From positions 248,001 through 312,000 of the forward strand of contig CP134604.1 of NCBI GenBank assembly GCA_021555105.2: a stretch of DNA of 64,000 bases. The letters run 5' to 3'. A program made the translations under genes and the position numbers. This document shows, one piece after another, positions 29,603 through 38,302 of the stretch. The notes beneath the pieces were generated by a model. The model was not told the origin of the DNA. It saw nothing but the letters and a program-made list of their open reading frames with translations, and did no database searches. The stretch is from Thalassospiraceae bacterium LMO-JJ14 (GTDB taxonomy: Bacteria; Pseudomonadota; Alphaproteobacteria; Rhodospirillales; Casp-alpha2). Every line of letters begins with the position of its first letter. Position 1 is the first letter of the stretch.

Positions 29603-30078
29603 AACTGCCCCGCACCATACGCCTTGATCCTTCCGACACGCATGTTTTCCAGATCGCGGCGGAACCCGGCGAGTGGGCGGTTACCGGGACTTTCGCCTTC
29701 GTCGATTGTCAACCCGCCGAGATGGACAACAAGTCCCAGCTCGCGTTCAAATCTGGCTGGCTCGGCCTCTCCAGCTTCGGCTTCTCGACCCTTGTGCAGG
29801 TTTCGGTTGTCCCCGAAGGAGAGGACGAAGCTGCCGCCCGCGCACTGGCGTCGCATCTTTTCGAGACATACGGCGCCCCGGATATGTTGATGGCGCTGAC
29901 TGCGGCAAAAAGCGAAATCGCCTATTCTGCATCTCTTTGCGATCAGCCTGCCGGCACTCTGCTGGCCATCGAACGCGACATGACCGAAGACGGTATCGCA
30001 GAGAAAATACGCGTCATGCCGCGCCCGGACGACGAAGGCGGGCATGCTCAGATATGGTCGATTTCCGAAGAGAGCTGA
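29599..30078 (+). CDS. conserved hypothetical protein (DUF6505-like)
   Basis: 159 residues from the ATG at 29599, which overlaps the preceding stop (ATGA). Soluble, no signal peptide; begins MKLPRTIRLDPSDTHVFQIAAEPGEWAVTGTFAF. It resembles the small alphaproteobacterial DUF6505 family of unknown role. Probably co-translated with the D-cysteine desulfhydrase-like gene. Its 3' end overlaps the opposite-strand gene at 30048 by 31 bases. Confidence 0.75.
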   Translation: MKLPRTIRLDPSDTHVFQIAAEPGEWAVTGTFAFVDCQPAEMDNKSQLAFKSGWLGLSSFGFSTLVQVSVVPEGEDEAAARALASHLFETYGAPDMLMALTAAKSEIAYSASLCDQPAGTLLAIERDMTEDGIAEKIRVMPRPDDEGGHAQIWSISEES

Positions 30079-30482
30079 GCCGGGTTCTCGCGCCGAAACC
30101 TCCCGAGATAACACCTTAATTGCCATGGCGTCAGAATGTGACGTGCGCGGATTCCAAGTGTCCGTTTCACGGCCTCAACGCAGGTATAAGGCGCAATCGG
30201 CATTTCCCGCAACACCGGCGCCATGCGCTGCACGGCAATCGCGTCCAGGCCTTTGCTATTAAAGGATGCGATGAGTTCCGAGGGCGTCAATTCGCCCAGC
30301 AGGGTGATTTCGGTGCCATTGGACAAGGGGTCGAGCAGGTGCCATTGCCCGCCACCCTGTGTCGCGACCAGGCAATGCTGATATCCCGGCTTCAGGACCT
30401 GCAGATATTTCAGCGTGGAAGGACCGAAGATCACGACCGCCAGGGATTGACCGCGCGGGCGCATGCCTGCCGGGGCGCTCAT
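30048..30482 (-). CDS. phage-related hypothetical protein with possible papain-like fold
   Basis: 144 residues from the ATG at 30482. It contains PGYQHCLVATQGGGQWHLLDPL and APYTCVEAVKRTLGIRARHILTPWQLRCYLGRF. The His-Cys, Trp-Asp and CVE-VK pattern is reminiscent of small cysteine-peptidase-like phage proteins, but no function is assigned. It overlaps the upstream gene (30479-30850) by 4 bases, so the pair is an operon. Together they look like a remnant of phage origin among housekeeping genes. Confidence 0.6.
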   Translation of the reverse strand: MSAPAGMRPRGQSLAVVIFGPSTLKYLQVLKPGYQHCLVATQGGGQWHLLDPLSNGTEITLLGELTPSELIASFNSKGLDAIAVQRMAPVLREMPIAPYTCVEAVKRTLGIRARHILTPWQLRCYLGRFRRENPAQLSSEIDHI

Positions 30483-30850
30483 TCTACGATCCCCTTGGCA
30501 ATCAGGTAAGGCTCCAGCGTATCGAACGCATCGACCCAGATGACCCAATCCACCGCCTCCTCATCATCGTCGGTATAAGGATATCGATCCAGAAATCCAT
30601 ATTCTCCCATAACTTCCAGATGCAGATCGAACAACACGCCGTTGCGATATAACCTGGAGACGATGCTGTAGATATCATCCGGCAGACAGGGCCGCTCGTT
30701 GATCGGCTCGCGCTGTTCGGCCTTTGCCCTTTCCGCACGAGCCTTTTCACTGCGCATGAACCAGAACCATGCCTCTTCGGCAGCAAAAAATTTAAGGACC
30801 GGCTTTAAAGGGACATCCCTACGAGTGAGTACTTTTTGGTTACGCAGCAT
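30479..30850 (-). CDS. phage-related hypothetical protein
   Basis: 123 residues from the ATG at 30850 (AGGAAG upstream). It contains FFAAEEAWFWFMRSEKARAERAKA, CLPDDIYSIVSRLYRNGVL and YLIAKGIVE, an arrangement I associate with small uncharacterised proteins in Rhodospirillales prophages. Acidic C-terminal half. An in-frame ATG at 30931 exists but lacks a good ribosome-binding site. The 192-base AT-rich gap between this gene and the aminotransferase at 31043 probably contains both divergent promoters. Confidence 0.6.
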   Translation of the reverse strand: MLRNQKVLTRRDVPLKPVLKFFAAEEAWFWFMRSEKARAERAKAEQREPINERPCLPDDIYSIVSRLYRNGVLFDLHLEVMGEYGFLDRYPYTDDDEEAVDWVIWVDAFDTLEPYLIAKGIVE

Positions 30851-31042
30851 TTTTGACTTCCTTTCAGATAAGCAATCGTTTGCTGTTTTGTTAATCAAAC
30901 CCAAGCACGACGGGATGCCCATGTCGGACATCCTTTTTATATATGCGTTTACTTAATTTCTATTTTAACGAGATTTTAAATCCGGCTGCTTCTTTTGACT
31001 CTTGCGCTTGAGGGTATAAAAAAGGTGCTCGGAGGATGCGCC

Positions 31043-31900
31043 ATGGCACACAACCAAACGGGTAAAGTCTGGACCTATGCTGACGGTGAGTGGTTCGAGG
31101 GCGACAAGGCCGTGCTTGCCCCCCGCCATCAGGCATTCTGGCTGGCATCGACCGTCTTTGACGGTGCGCGCTATATGTCGGGCCGTGCCCCGGACCTCGA
31201 CCGGCACGTCGAACGGCTGATGAATTCGGCCCGCATTCTGGGCCTTGCCCCGACGTTGACGCAGACGGAAATCGAAACCCTCGCCTGGGAGGGGATCCGC
31301 AAATTCGACAAGGATGCGGATCTGTATATCTGCCCCATCTTTTATGCCGAGGAAGGTGCCGTGGTGTTGCCCGACCCTGACAGCACACAGTTTACAATGG
31401 TCGTGCGTGAGGCCGCGATGCCGCCTTTCGAAGGTTTCAGCGCATGCCTCAGCAGCTTTCGCCGGCCGGCCCGCGATATGGCGCCGACGGAAGCCAAGGC
31501 TTCATGCCTGTACCCTAATGTGGCGCGCAGCGTTGGCGAAGCGCAGCAGAAAGGCTTCGATCTCGGTGTGGTGCTGGACCCGAACGGGAACGTCGCGGAA
31601 TTTTCCTACGCCAATCTGTTCATGGTCTCGGATGGTGTCGTCGCCACGCCCGAGATCAACGGCACGTTTCTGAACGGCATAACGCGCCAGCGCATCATTC
31701 AATTGTTGCGTGACGACGGGCATCAGGTTGTCGAGCGAGCCATCGACTTTAATGAGGTCCTTGCAGCCGACGAGCTGTTCGCCACAGGCAACTACGCCAA
31801 GGTCAAACCGTGCACGAAAATCGAGGACCGGGAACTGCAGCCGGGTCCGGTGGCGACGCGTGCGCGGGAGCTGTATTTCGAGTTTGCAAAAACGGCATAG
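31043..31900 (+). CDS. class IV (branched-chain type) aminotransferase
   Basis: PLP enzyme of fold type IV, 285 residues, of the branched-chain amino-acid aminotransferase family. Visible: FDGARYMSGRAPDLDRHVERLMNSARILG, the PLP lysine (Lys152) in EAKASCLYPNVARS, and the phosphate-binding AEFSYANLFMVSDGVVATPEINGTFLNGITRQRII. GGAGGA precedes the ATG at 31043. A role in valine, leucine or isoleucine synthesis is likely, though D-amino acid or ADC lyase activity cannot be excluded. Confidence 0.88.
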   Translation: MAHNQTGKVWTYADGEWFEGDKAVLAPRHQAFWLASTVFDGARYMSGRAPDLDRHVERLMNSARILGLAPTLTQTEIETLAWEGIRKFDKDADLYICPIFYAEEGAVVLPDPDSTQFTMVVREAAMPPFEGFSACLSSFRRPARDMAPTEAKASCLYPNVARSVGEAQQKGFDLGVVLDPNGNVAEFSYANLFMVSDGVVATPEINGTFLNGITRQRIIQLLRDDGHQVVERAIDFNEVLAADELFATGNYAKVKPCTKIEDRELQPGPVATRARELYFEFAKTA

Positions 31901-31909
31901 CCGCCGCCA

Positions 31910-32836
31910 TCAACCGAGCAGTGTCCCGAGAAAAATTATCAACCCCACATCACGGTTCGATTTGAAGCGCGCCAGGCAGTTCACCGGGTCGTCGATGTCC
32001 AGCGTCGCCACCTGCCAGGTGAGCTGCAGGGCGGCGAGCGCAAGCATCAGAAAATAAAACCATCCCATACCGGCAGAAACTCCGGCAGCAGACAGCAGGA
32101 CGACGGCGATTGTATAAAAAATACTGACGACCGGGCGGGTGTTGCGGCCCAGCTTGATGGAGGACGATTTCACGCCGACAAGAATGTCGTCCGCCTTGTC
32201 CTGATGGCCGTAGACCGTGTCATAGCCCAGCGTCCAGAAGAAGCCTGCCGCGTACAATATGACCGCCGGCCAACCGACGGCGCCTTGCACGGCACACCAG
32301 GCAAGCAAGGCCCCCCAATTGAACGTCAAGCCGAGAAACGCCTGCGGCCAGTAGGTGATACGTTTCATCAACGGATACACGACAACAAGGCCGAGCGAGG
32401 CAACCCCCAGCATGATCGTCGCCGTATTGAACTGCACCAGCACGAGAAGCCCGCTCAGCAACAACCCGGCGAGAAACATAAAAGCGGCCCTGAGCGGAAT
32501 TTCTCCGGACGCGATCGGCCGGTCGGCTGTGCGGGCGACTTTTGCATCGATGTCCCTGTCCCACAGATCGTTCACGACACAACCGGCACTGCGCATGACG
32601 AAAGCGCCGACGGCAAACAGCAATATGAACCATGGAGACGGATCGGCGCCAAGAACGGCATGGCTCGCGATGGTCACAGACCACAGGCACGGCAAAAGCA
32701 GGAGCCAGGTGCCGATAGGACGGTCGGCACGCATCAGCCGCATATACGGTTTCGCGAACCCGGGCGACAGGCGGATCATCCAAGCATCCTGCCGAATGTC
32801 GCTTGCGTGGTGGGTGGATGTTCCCCGATAAGACAT
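31910..32836 (-). CDS. ubiA: 4-hydroxybenzoate octaprenyltransferase
   Basis: Membrane prenyltransferase of ubiquinone synthesis, 308 residues with about eight TM segments. The first Asp-rich motif is NDLWDRDIDAKVARTADRPIASG, the second YDTVYGHQDKADD, both characteristic of UbiA. The start is taken at 32836 (MSYRG); 32779 (MIRLSPG) is possible. The longer open frame to 33355 overlaps rsmE and is rejected. Divergent from rsmE. Confidence 0.95.
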   Translation of the reverse strand: MSYRGTSTHHASDIRQDAWMIRLSPGFAKPYMRLMRADRPIGTWLLLLPCLWSVTIASHAVLGADPSPWFILLFAVGAFVMRSAGCVVNDLWDRDIDAKVARTADRPIASGEIPLRAAFMFLAGLLLSGLLVLVQFNTATIMLGVASLGLVVVYPLMKRITYWPQAFLGLTFNWGALLAWCAVQGAVGWPAVILYAAGFFWTLGYDTVYGHQDKADDILVGVKSSSIKLGRNTRPVVSIFYTIAVVLLSAAGVSAGMGWFYFLMLALAALQLTWQVATLDIDDPVNCLARFKSNRDVGLIIFLGTLLG

Positions 32837-32944
32837 TCGGCGTTTATAGCTGAACCTGGGGGCAAGGTGAAAGTCCCCATCAGCACAGTTCCTGTTGTTT
32901 ACGCCACTCATCGGGCGAACGATAATCCGCGTGGGGAGAAACAT

Positions 32945-33685
32945 ATGGCCGCGACACCATCCATCCGTCTGTTTGTCGACATGCCGCTGCAGAACGATGC
33001 AGCGCTGCAGCTTTCCCGTGCGCAAAGCCATTATCTGGTGAATGTGATGCGCAAGGGGGCCGGCACCGCGTTGTTGCTTTTCAACGGCACCGACGGCGAG
33101 TGGGCGGCTGAGCTTTCCGCACCGGACAAGAAGTCCGCCGGCGTGAGCGTTCTCAACCAAACCCGTCCACAGGTCGAAGAGCCCGATGTCTGGCTGCTGT
33201 TTGCGCCGCTTAAAAAAGACCGCACGGATTTCCTCGTCGAAAAGGCGACCGAGCTTGGCGCCTCGCGCATACAGCCGGTCATGACAAAATTTACCCAGGC
33301 GTCGAGACTGAACACGGAGCGCCTGCAGGCAACCGCGACGGAAGCGGCTGAACAATCGAGACGGCTATCCGTCCCGGTGGTTTCGGAACCCGGATCGCTC
33401 GACAGCATCCTTGCCGCCTGGCCGCATGACCGGCCGCTGATCTATCTTGACGAGACCGGCCACGGACAGCCGCTGGCCAATATTCTGGCAGGTAAACCGA
33501 ACGGCCTGGCTTTCCTGATCGGGCCGGAAGGAGGCTTTGCCGCCGAGGAGCTTGACGCACTCGGCAAACTGACCTTTTCTGTCGCCGCCGATTTGGGTCC
33601 CAGAATATTACGGGCCGAAACGGCGGCAACGGCAGCCCTGGCAATTCGCCAGTCCGTTGCCGACATTTCAGATTCCACTTCCTAG
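32945..33685 (+). CDS. rsmE: 16S rRNA m3U1498 methyltransferase
   Basis: SPOUT-class rRNA methyltransferase, 246 residues. It has the N-terminal PUA-like domain ([33 protein letters not shown]), [29 protein letters not shown], and the knotted AdoMet site [16 protein letters not shown] and [16 protein letters not shown]. The ATG at 32945 follows GGGGAGA. It lies 13 bases before gshA. Confidence 0.95.
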   Translation: MAATPSIRLFVDMPLQNDAALQLSRAQSHYLVNVMRKGAGTALLLFNGTDGEWAAELSAPDKKSAGVSVLNQTRPQVEEPDVWLLFAPLKKDRTDFLVEKATELGASRIQPVMTKFTQASRLNTERLQATATEAAEQSRRLSVPVVSEPGSLDSILAAWPHDRPLIYLDETGHGQPLANILAGKPNGLAFLIGPEGGFAAEELDALGKLTFSVAADLGPRILRAETAATAALAIRQSVADISDSTS

Positions 33686-33698
33686 ATCGGAGAGACCC

Positions 33699-35066
33699 AT
33701 GTCCGGCGCTTCAGCGAAAAACGACACCCCCATCGACAGCAAGGATGTGCTGGTCCGGTATATGGAGAGCGGCTGCAAACCGCCCGAGCAATGGCGTATC
33801 GGCACCGAACATGAAAAATTTGCGTTTCGGCTGTCGGACCTGAAGCCTTTGACCTATGACGGCGATCAGGGAATCCGTGAACTGCTGATGCGCCTGACCC
33901 GCTTCGGCTGGGAACCGGTCTATGAAGGCGAAAACGTGATCGCCCTGTCATCCAAGGACGGCGGCTCCGTCTCGCTGGAACCTGCCGGTCAGGTTGAGCT
34001 TTCCGGCGCCGCGGTGGAAAACATTCACCAGACCTGCGATGAAGTATCGAGCCACCTGCAACAGGTTAAGGCGATCGCCAAGGAAATGGGTATCGGCTTC
34101 GTCGGTCTCGGCTACAGGCCCAAATGGCCGGTCGACGATATTCCGTGGATGCCCAAGGGCCGCTACAAGATCATGCGCGAGTACATGCCGAAGAAAGGCA
34201 GCCTCGGCCTCGAGATGATGAAGTCGACTTGCACCGTGCAGGTGAACCTGGATTTCTGCTCCGAGCAATCGATGGTGGAAATGTTCCGTATCTCCCTCGC
34301 CCTGCAGCCGATCGCCACCGCGCTGTGGGCCAATTCGCCGTTCCGAAACGGCAAGCCGAGCGACTATCTGTCGTTCAGAAGTCAAATCTGGACCGACGTC
34401 GACCCGGACCGCAGCGGCATGCTGCCGTTCGTGTTCGAAGACGGCATGGGCTTCGAGCGCTATGTCGATTACGCACTCGATGTGCCGATGTACTTTGTCT
34501 ATCGCGACGGCAACTATATCGATGCCTCCGGGCAATCGTTCCGTGATTTCATGGAAGGCAAGCTACCCGCCTATCCCGGTCACAAGCCTGTTCTGTCCGA
34601 CTGGGTCGATCATCTGTCGACGATTTTCCCCGAAGTGCGGCTGAAAACGTTCCTCGAAATGCGCGGCGCCGACGGCGGCCCCTGGAACCGGCTGTGCGCC
34701 CTGTCGGCATTCTGGGTCGGTCTGCTCTATGACAACGAGGCCCGTGCAGCGGCGTGGGATCTGGTAAAGGACTGGACCGCTGAAGAACGCCAGACACTGC
34801 GCGACGAAGTACCCAAGACCGCGCTGAAGACACCGTTTCGCGACAAGACGGTGCGTGACATCGCCTGCGAAGCCTTGTGCATTTCCCATCGCGGGCTGAA
34901 GAACCGTAAGCGGCTGGATAGTGTTGGCATGGATGAAAGCCACTTCCTGCAGCCGATCTTCCAGACCGCCGAAAGCGGCCTGACGCCTGCCGATGAGCTG
35001 GTTGCTGCCTATGAGAGGCTGTGGAACGGCAACGTCGACCCGGTGTTCACCGAGTACGCTTACTGA
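33699..35066 (+). CDS. gshA: glutamate-cysteine ligase
   Basis: First step of glutathione synthesis. 455 residues, of the plant/alphaproteobacterial (class II-like) type: [14 protein letters not shown] near the N-terminus, [34 protein letters not shown] and [29 protein letters not shown] in the core. The ATG at 33699 has CGGAGAGA upstream. Probably co-transcribed with rsmE. Confidence 0.95.
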   Translation: MSGASAKNDTPIDSKDVLVRYMESGCKPPEQWRIGTEHEKFAFRLSDLKPLTYDGDQGIRELLMRLTRFGWEPVYEGENVIALSSKDGGSVSLEPAGQVELSGAAVENIHQTCDEVSSHLQQVKAIAKEMGIGFVGLGYRPKWPVDDIPWMPKGRYKIMREYMPKKGSLGLEMMKSTCTVQVNLDFCSEQSMVEMFRISLALQPIATALWANSPFRNGKPSDYLSFRSQIWTDVDPDRSGMLPFVFEDGMGFERYVDYALDVPMYFVYRDGNYIDASGQSFRDFMEGKLPAYPGHKPVLSDWVDHLSTIFPEVRLKTFLEMRGADGGPWNRLCALSAFWVGLLYDNEARAAAWDLVKDWTAEERQTLRDEVPKTALKTPFRDKTVRDIACEALCISHRGLKNRKRLDSVGMDESHFLQPIFQTAESGLTPADELVAAYERLWNGNVDPVFTEYAY

Positions 35067-35114
35067 GCCGGCAAGGCGTATTGGCGTGCCCGGTTCGGAC
35101 CAGGCAGAACCTCA

Positions 35115-35187
35115 CATCCATAAAAGGGCGCACATTGAAAATGGTGCACCCGGCAGGATTCGAACCTGCGGCCCCAGGATCAGGAAT
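35115..35187. repeat. island boundary repeat containing a truncated tRNA-Arg 3' half
   Basis: 73 bases match 40391-40463 with about 8 mismatches and no gaps. The copy holds the acceptor 3' strand, T arm, variable region and 3' side of the anticodon arm of tRNA-Arg plus about 30 bases beyond its 3' end, then diverges. It is the expected remote att copy of an element integrated at the 3' end of the intact tRNA gene. Bases 35191-35298 hold no gene I can support; on the minus strand a short run before a stop could be a relic of an integrase tail. Confidence 0.85.
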
Positions 35188-35298
35188 TTTGATGAACGGG
35201 CTAGCGGCGAGACGGGAGGAACACGGAAGACAAGGGTGAGGTTAGGCCTGCGACTTCACGTCTATCCTGCTCTATCGCCCGTTAACCTGCTTTTTCCG

Positions 35299-35421
35299 CT
35301 TCATTTGTGCCATGAGTGTGCCACGGGATAATTTGTGCGTGGCGGCTATAAAAATCCCATAGCCTTTGCATATACTCAGGAATGGGACGCAAGCAGGATT
35401 ACGCGATGCATCTGATTTTTA
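35299..35421. repeat. promoter/leader block P1 of Sel1 gene 1
   Basis: About 122-base block ending in the first codons of the Sel1 gene at 35406. A closely similar copy is at 36610-36732 and a shorter one at 38185-38260. Shared landmarks are GGATAATTTGTGCGTG, CTATAAAAATCCCAT, TTTGCATATAC and CAGGAATGGGACGCA. It probably carries the promoter and leader of each cassette and serves as a homology block. Confidence 0.75.
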
Positions 35422-36296
35422 TAGCGCTCGTTGGCTTCGCCGCGTTGATGTGGTCACCGCTCGCCACAAGTTCGAACGAGCGGAAAACCATCGACGGGGT
35501 CCCCTGTGCCGTGGTCGCAACATATTCGAATGACCCGAGTGACATGACCCGCGAACAATTATTCTACGCCGCCCATGCCTATGACAGTGGTGACTGTGGT
35601 GCAGAAGACGACGCCCGCGCATTCCCATTTTACAAGGAAAGCGCTGAACGAGGCGATGGTTTGGCCATGATCCGCGTAGGATATTCTTACCTGAACGGAA
35701 CCGGCGTCGAGCGAAACGCAGAAAAAGCAAAGTACTGGTTCCGAAGTTACGCATTGGCGCACCCTGACGAGAACGTCAACGAGTGGACGGGCATGGTCGA
35801 TACGTTTTTCTACGGTGAACCATTGCCCGACCTGTTTCTTGAAGTAATGAAACAGGCTACCCAAGACTATAACAGCGAGGCTGATGTGTTATTGCGCAAC
35901 TACCACGACCTTTCGTCCGGCAATGGTGTTAAAGCCGATCCGTCTCGTGCGAGAACCTGGTTGTTTCAAGCCGTCGAATTAAATGACCCTCGCGCGCATT
36001 TTGAATACGCTGAATTGCAACGTGATAGAGGGAACCCGAGCGGATACGTTGTTCACATTCGAATTGCCGCCGAGTTCAATTCTTCGAAAGCGCAGGCGGA
36101 AATTGGGAAGCTATATCTCACCGGAAACGGCGTTATGCATTGGCCATACAAAGCATTGGTTTGGTTCCTTTGTGCGAAAGCAGGCGGGCAGGATGTCGAT
36201 GCATTGATCGCCAAAGCTGAAGCTCAGCTAGATGCCCTTAACATTAAACTAGCACAAGAAGAGGCAACGAAATTCATAGAGAAGAACACTCACTGA
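35406..36296 (+). CDS. exported Sel1-repeat protein, cassette 1 (putative immunity protein)
   Basis: 296 residues from the ATG at 35406. The signal peptide is hydrophobic (MHLIFIALVGFAALMWSPLA). Sel1-like repeats include AFPFYKESAERGDGLAMIRVGYSYLNGTGVERNAEKAKYWFRSYAL and GKLYLTGNGVMHWPYKALVWFLCAKAGG. AT-richer than the core genes. The stop directly abuts the stop of the convergent tip remnant at 36297. Some known immunity proteins against secreted toxins (Tli5-type) are Sel1-repeat envelope proteins, so immunity is the likely role here; that is inference. Confidence 0.75.
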   Translation: MHLIFIALVGFAALMWSPLATSSNERKTIDGVPCAVVATYSNDPSDMTREQLFYAAHAYDSGDCGAEDDARAFPFYKESAERGDGLAMIRVGYSYLNGTGVERNAEKAKYWFRSYALAHPDENVNEWTGMVDTFFYGEPLPDLFLEVMKQATQDYNSEADVLLRNYHDLSSGNGVKADPSRARTWLFQAVELNDPRAHFEYAELQRDRGNPSGYVVHIRIAAEFNSSKAQAEIGKLYLTGNGVMHWPYKALVWFLCAKAGGQDVDALIAKAEAQLDALNIKLAQEEATKFIEKNTH

Positions 36297-36611
36297 TTAT
36301 ATCTTTTCGCCACATTTCGCTTCGTACTGTTTGCGCAGGTTCATCAGCTTAGTTTGCGATTCTGCCAGTTTCCTTTCGAGAAATTTTAATCCTTTTTGGG
36401 ATTTTTCGACCGCGCTCTCCCCCCATCACCGGCAGCTTGACGCTTCACCGGGGTGACCACCTTCGGGTGGGTTGTCCCACTCGAAGACTTTTCCGTCCCG
36501 TTCCGCATGTTCGGATCGAACTTTGCTGTCGCCCCGCGTGCGCCAGATGTATTTTCCGGATTTCTTTCCGCTTTCCGCCAATGCGACCCGGATCGCTTTT
36601 TCGGTTTGGCT
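36297..36611 (-). pseudogene. decayed MuF-like toxin module, cassette 1
   Basis: Minus-strand remnant. It reads TEKAIRVALAESGKKSGKYIWRTRG and ERDGKVFEWDNPPEGGHPGEASSCR in frame with the intact protein at 39322-40155, then a TGA (36426-36428). After it, still in frame, comes a coiled-coil tail (KGLKFLERKLAESQTKLMNLRKQYE) resembling the end of the cassette 2 module. The central variable part is deleted and an in-frame stop also lies at its 5' edge, so it cannot make protein on its own. Confidence 0.75.
36428..36604. repeat. MuF homology block M1
   Basis: Minus-strand coding repeat shared with 37972-38172 (M2) and 39755-39949 (M3). It covers the segment from TEKAIRVA to NPPEGGHPGE and is strongly conserved at DNA level. 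M1 lacks about 20 bases at its 5' coding edge compared with M2 and M3. M1 directly abuts promoter block P2. Confidence 0.8.
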
Positions 36612-36732
36612 TCATTTTAGCATGAGCATGCCGCGGCATAATTTGTGTGTGGCTGCTATATAAAGCCCATGGCCTTTGCATATACACAGGAATGGGACGC
36701 ATCCAGGATTGCTCGATGCATCTGATTTTTAA
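36610..36732. repeat. promoter/leader block P2
   Basis: Second copy of the P block. It keeps the ATG and first codons of the cassette 1 type signal peptide (MHLIF at 36716) but then runs into a stop after seven codons. The working Sel1 gene 2 starts further downstream. This marks a recombination scar inside the start region of an immunity gene. Confidence 0.75.
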
Positions 36733-36797
36733 CGACTAATCCTTACATAGAGCTTTTCATGCAGGTATTACTGATACAAATGCTCAAGAAACATGCC

Positions 36798-37538
36798 ATG
36801 CGACATATCATTCTGATTTTCTGTATTATGACATTATTCCCCACACCCGTTCTGGCAACAATGTGGGGCGCTGATTGCGAGCGTGACCTTTCGTTCGCTG
36901 CAGAAATCAGTATTTCAGACTTTAATCGCCAATTCGCCACAAATGGCTCGTTCGATGAGAGCTATCCTCGATACCTTGCCATCAGATATGCACCCTGCGT
37001 AGACGCCGTCGCTATAGAGGCGGAAAGATACGATTGGGTTAGGCATCCCAATAGTCGCGTGCCATTCATGACAGAGTTCTACAAAACCCGGGATCTACTG
37101 AAAGGCGACCCCGCCGATATTTATGCACTTGCAAAGACATATCAAACGGACGGACCGGAGTTAGACCGGTTGTTACGTTCGCTGTTTCTTCATTGGGCTG
37201 CGGAAAGGGAATATGCGCCCGCTCAGTTTGAGGTGTTAAAAGATCTTATTGAGCAAGACTCGATCACCAATGATACGACAATTAACCGAATTGCGCTTGT
37301 TGCGGCAGAGGGGTACATCCCGGCCATGCTGTTTGTTGCTCAAAACTTCTTAACCGGTGAGCATGTGCAAGAAAATTTAGGCCTAGCGTATTATTGGCTG
37401 AGGCGCGCCAAAAACGCGAACGCCGACATTGCTAACATTACAAAAGAACCACTTGAGCAACTTTGGATAAGACTCTCCGCGCAAGATAAGAAATTCTTCT
37501 CCCGAGCCGAACGGGCCTATGGCGCAGTTACGCCATAG
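36798..37538 (+). CDS. exported Sel1-like protein, cassette 2 (putative immunity protein)
   Basis: 246 residues from the ATG at 36798 (MRHIILIFCIMTLFPTPVLA signal peptide); ATGs at 36759 and 36780 are possible earlier starts. Sel1-like repeats include PAQFEVLKDLIEQ and YIPAMLFVAQNFLTGEHVQENLGLAYYWLRRAKN. Sequence differs from cassettes 1 and 3 although the layout is the same. It converges on the orphan MuF module at 37586 with 47 bases between the stops. Confidence 0.72.
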   Translation: MRHIILIFCIMTLFPTPVLATMWGADCERDLSFAAEISISDFNRQFATNGSFDESYPRYLAIRYAPCVDAVAIEAERYDWVRHPNSRVPFMTEFYKTRDLLKGDPADIYALAKTYQTDGPELDRLLRSLFLHWAAEREYAPAQFEVLKDLIEQDSITNDTTINRIALVAAEGYIPAMLFVAQNFLTGEHVQENLGLAYYWLRRAKNANADIANITKEPLEQLWIRLSAQDKKFFSRAERAYGAVTP

Positions 37539-37585
37539 GCCTCAGCACGTTTTCATTTCCCGGATTCACAACGCTTAAGAGCAGC

Positions 37586-38257
37586 TTACGCATCTTCATA
37601 CGCCGTTTTGAGATTCAACCATTTTGACTGTAGCTCTTTAAGTTGCTGCTCTAACTTCCTCAATCCCGTTTCACTTTGCTTTAGGTCTGCTTCGATTTCC
37701 TGCAGCACCCTCGACGATATTCTTTCTCCGGCTTGGAAAATCCATCCTGCGAAACGACCCAGTGGATGTGGCGCCATTGTCAGAATACCGCCAGCCTGGG
37801 CAACTTTATTGACGTGATAATAGAAGTCTTTGTCCGCACGGTGTTTCTCGACATCCAACCGAGCATTATGAACCTTGGCGCGGGCTGTAAAGAGTTCCCC
37901 GTCGACAAGGAAATATGCTTTCCGTATTTGCTCCAACGCCAACTCTTCACGATTACAGTTGATCTCCATCGCCCGGCAGCGGCAGTTAGGCGCTTCGCCC
38001 GGGTGACCACCTTCGGGTGGGTTGTCCCACTCGAAGACCTTGCCGTCCCGCTCTGCGTGCGCGGAGCGCACCTTGCTGTCGCCCCGCGTGCGCCAGATGT
38101 ATTTTCCGGATTTCTTGCCGCTTTCCGCCAATGCGACCCGGATCGCTTTTTCAGTGTCGTCGCCGGGACGCCTTGCTTGCTTGGCTTCATTTGAGCCATG
38201 AGCATGCCACGGGATAATTTGTGCGTGACTGCTATAAAAATCCCATGGCCCTGCCAT
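37586..38257 (-). pseudogene. orphan MuF-like toxin module, cassette 2 (no native N-terminus)
   Basis: Frame is open but lacks the peptidoglycan-binding N-terminus seen in cassette 3. It enters at RRPGDDTEKAIRVALAES, carries the MuF-like block (DGKVFEWDNPPEGGHPGEAPNCRCRA) and then a distinct C-terminal tip of about 130 residues. The tip has helices, a hydrophobic stretch (AGGILTMAPHPLGRFAGWIF) and a coiled-coil end (LRKLEQQLKELQSKWLNLKTAYE). The only ATG in range (38257) lies in promoter block P3, so expression is doubtful. It could be a stored tip that can recombine onto the complete gene. Confidence 0.7.
37972..38172. repeat. MuF homology block M2
   Basis: Second copy of the MuF coding block, near-identical to M3 over most of about 195 bases, including the CCGGGACG edge missing from M1. 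It abuts promoter block P3. Confidence 0.8.
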
Positions 38258-38260
38258 ATC
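38185..38260. repeat. promoter/leader block P3
   Basis: Third, shortened copy of the P block (GGGATAATTTGTGCGTGAC, GCTATAAAAATCCCATGG). It lacks the CAGGAATGGGACGCA part and the old start codon. It lies 43 bases before the Sel1 gene 3 ATG. Confidence 0.7.
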
Positions 38261-38302
38261 TCTAACATGGTCGATCAACGTTTTCGTATTTAGAGTGTTC
38301 CC

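Noticed and set aside
32837-33355. Upstream extension of the ubiA frame
   Set aside because: It overlaps rsmE on the other strand and has Arg/Cys-rich shadow composition.
36437-36702. Short frames over the M1 and P2 blocks
   Set aside because: These are other-frame readings of the MuF block; the same nonsense peptides recur at M2 and M3 because the DNA is repeated.
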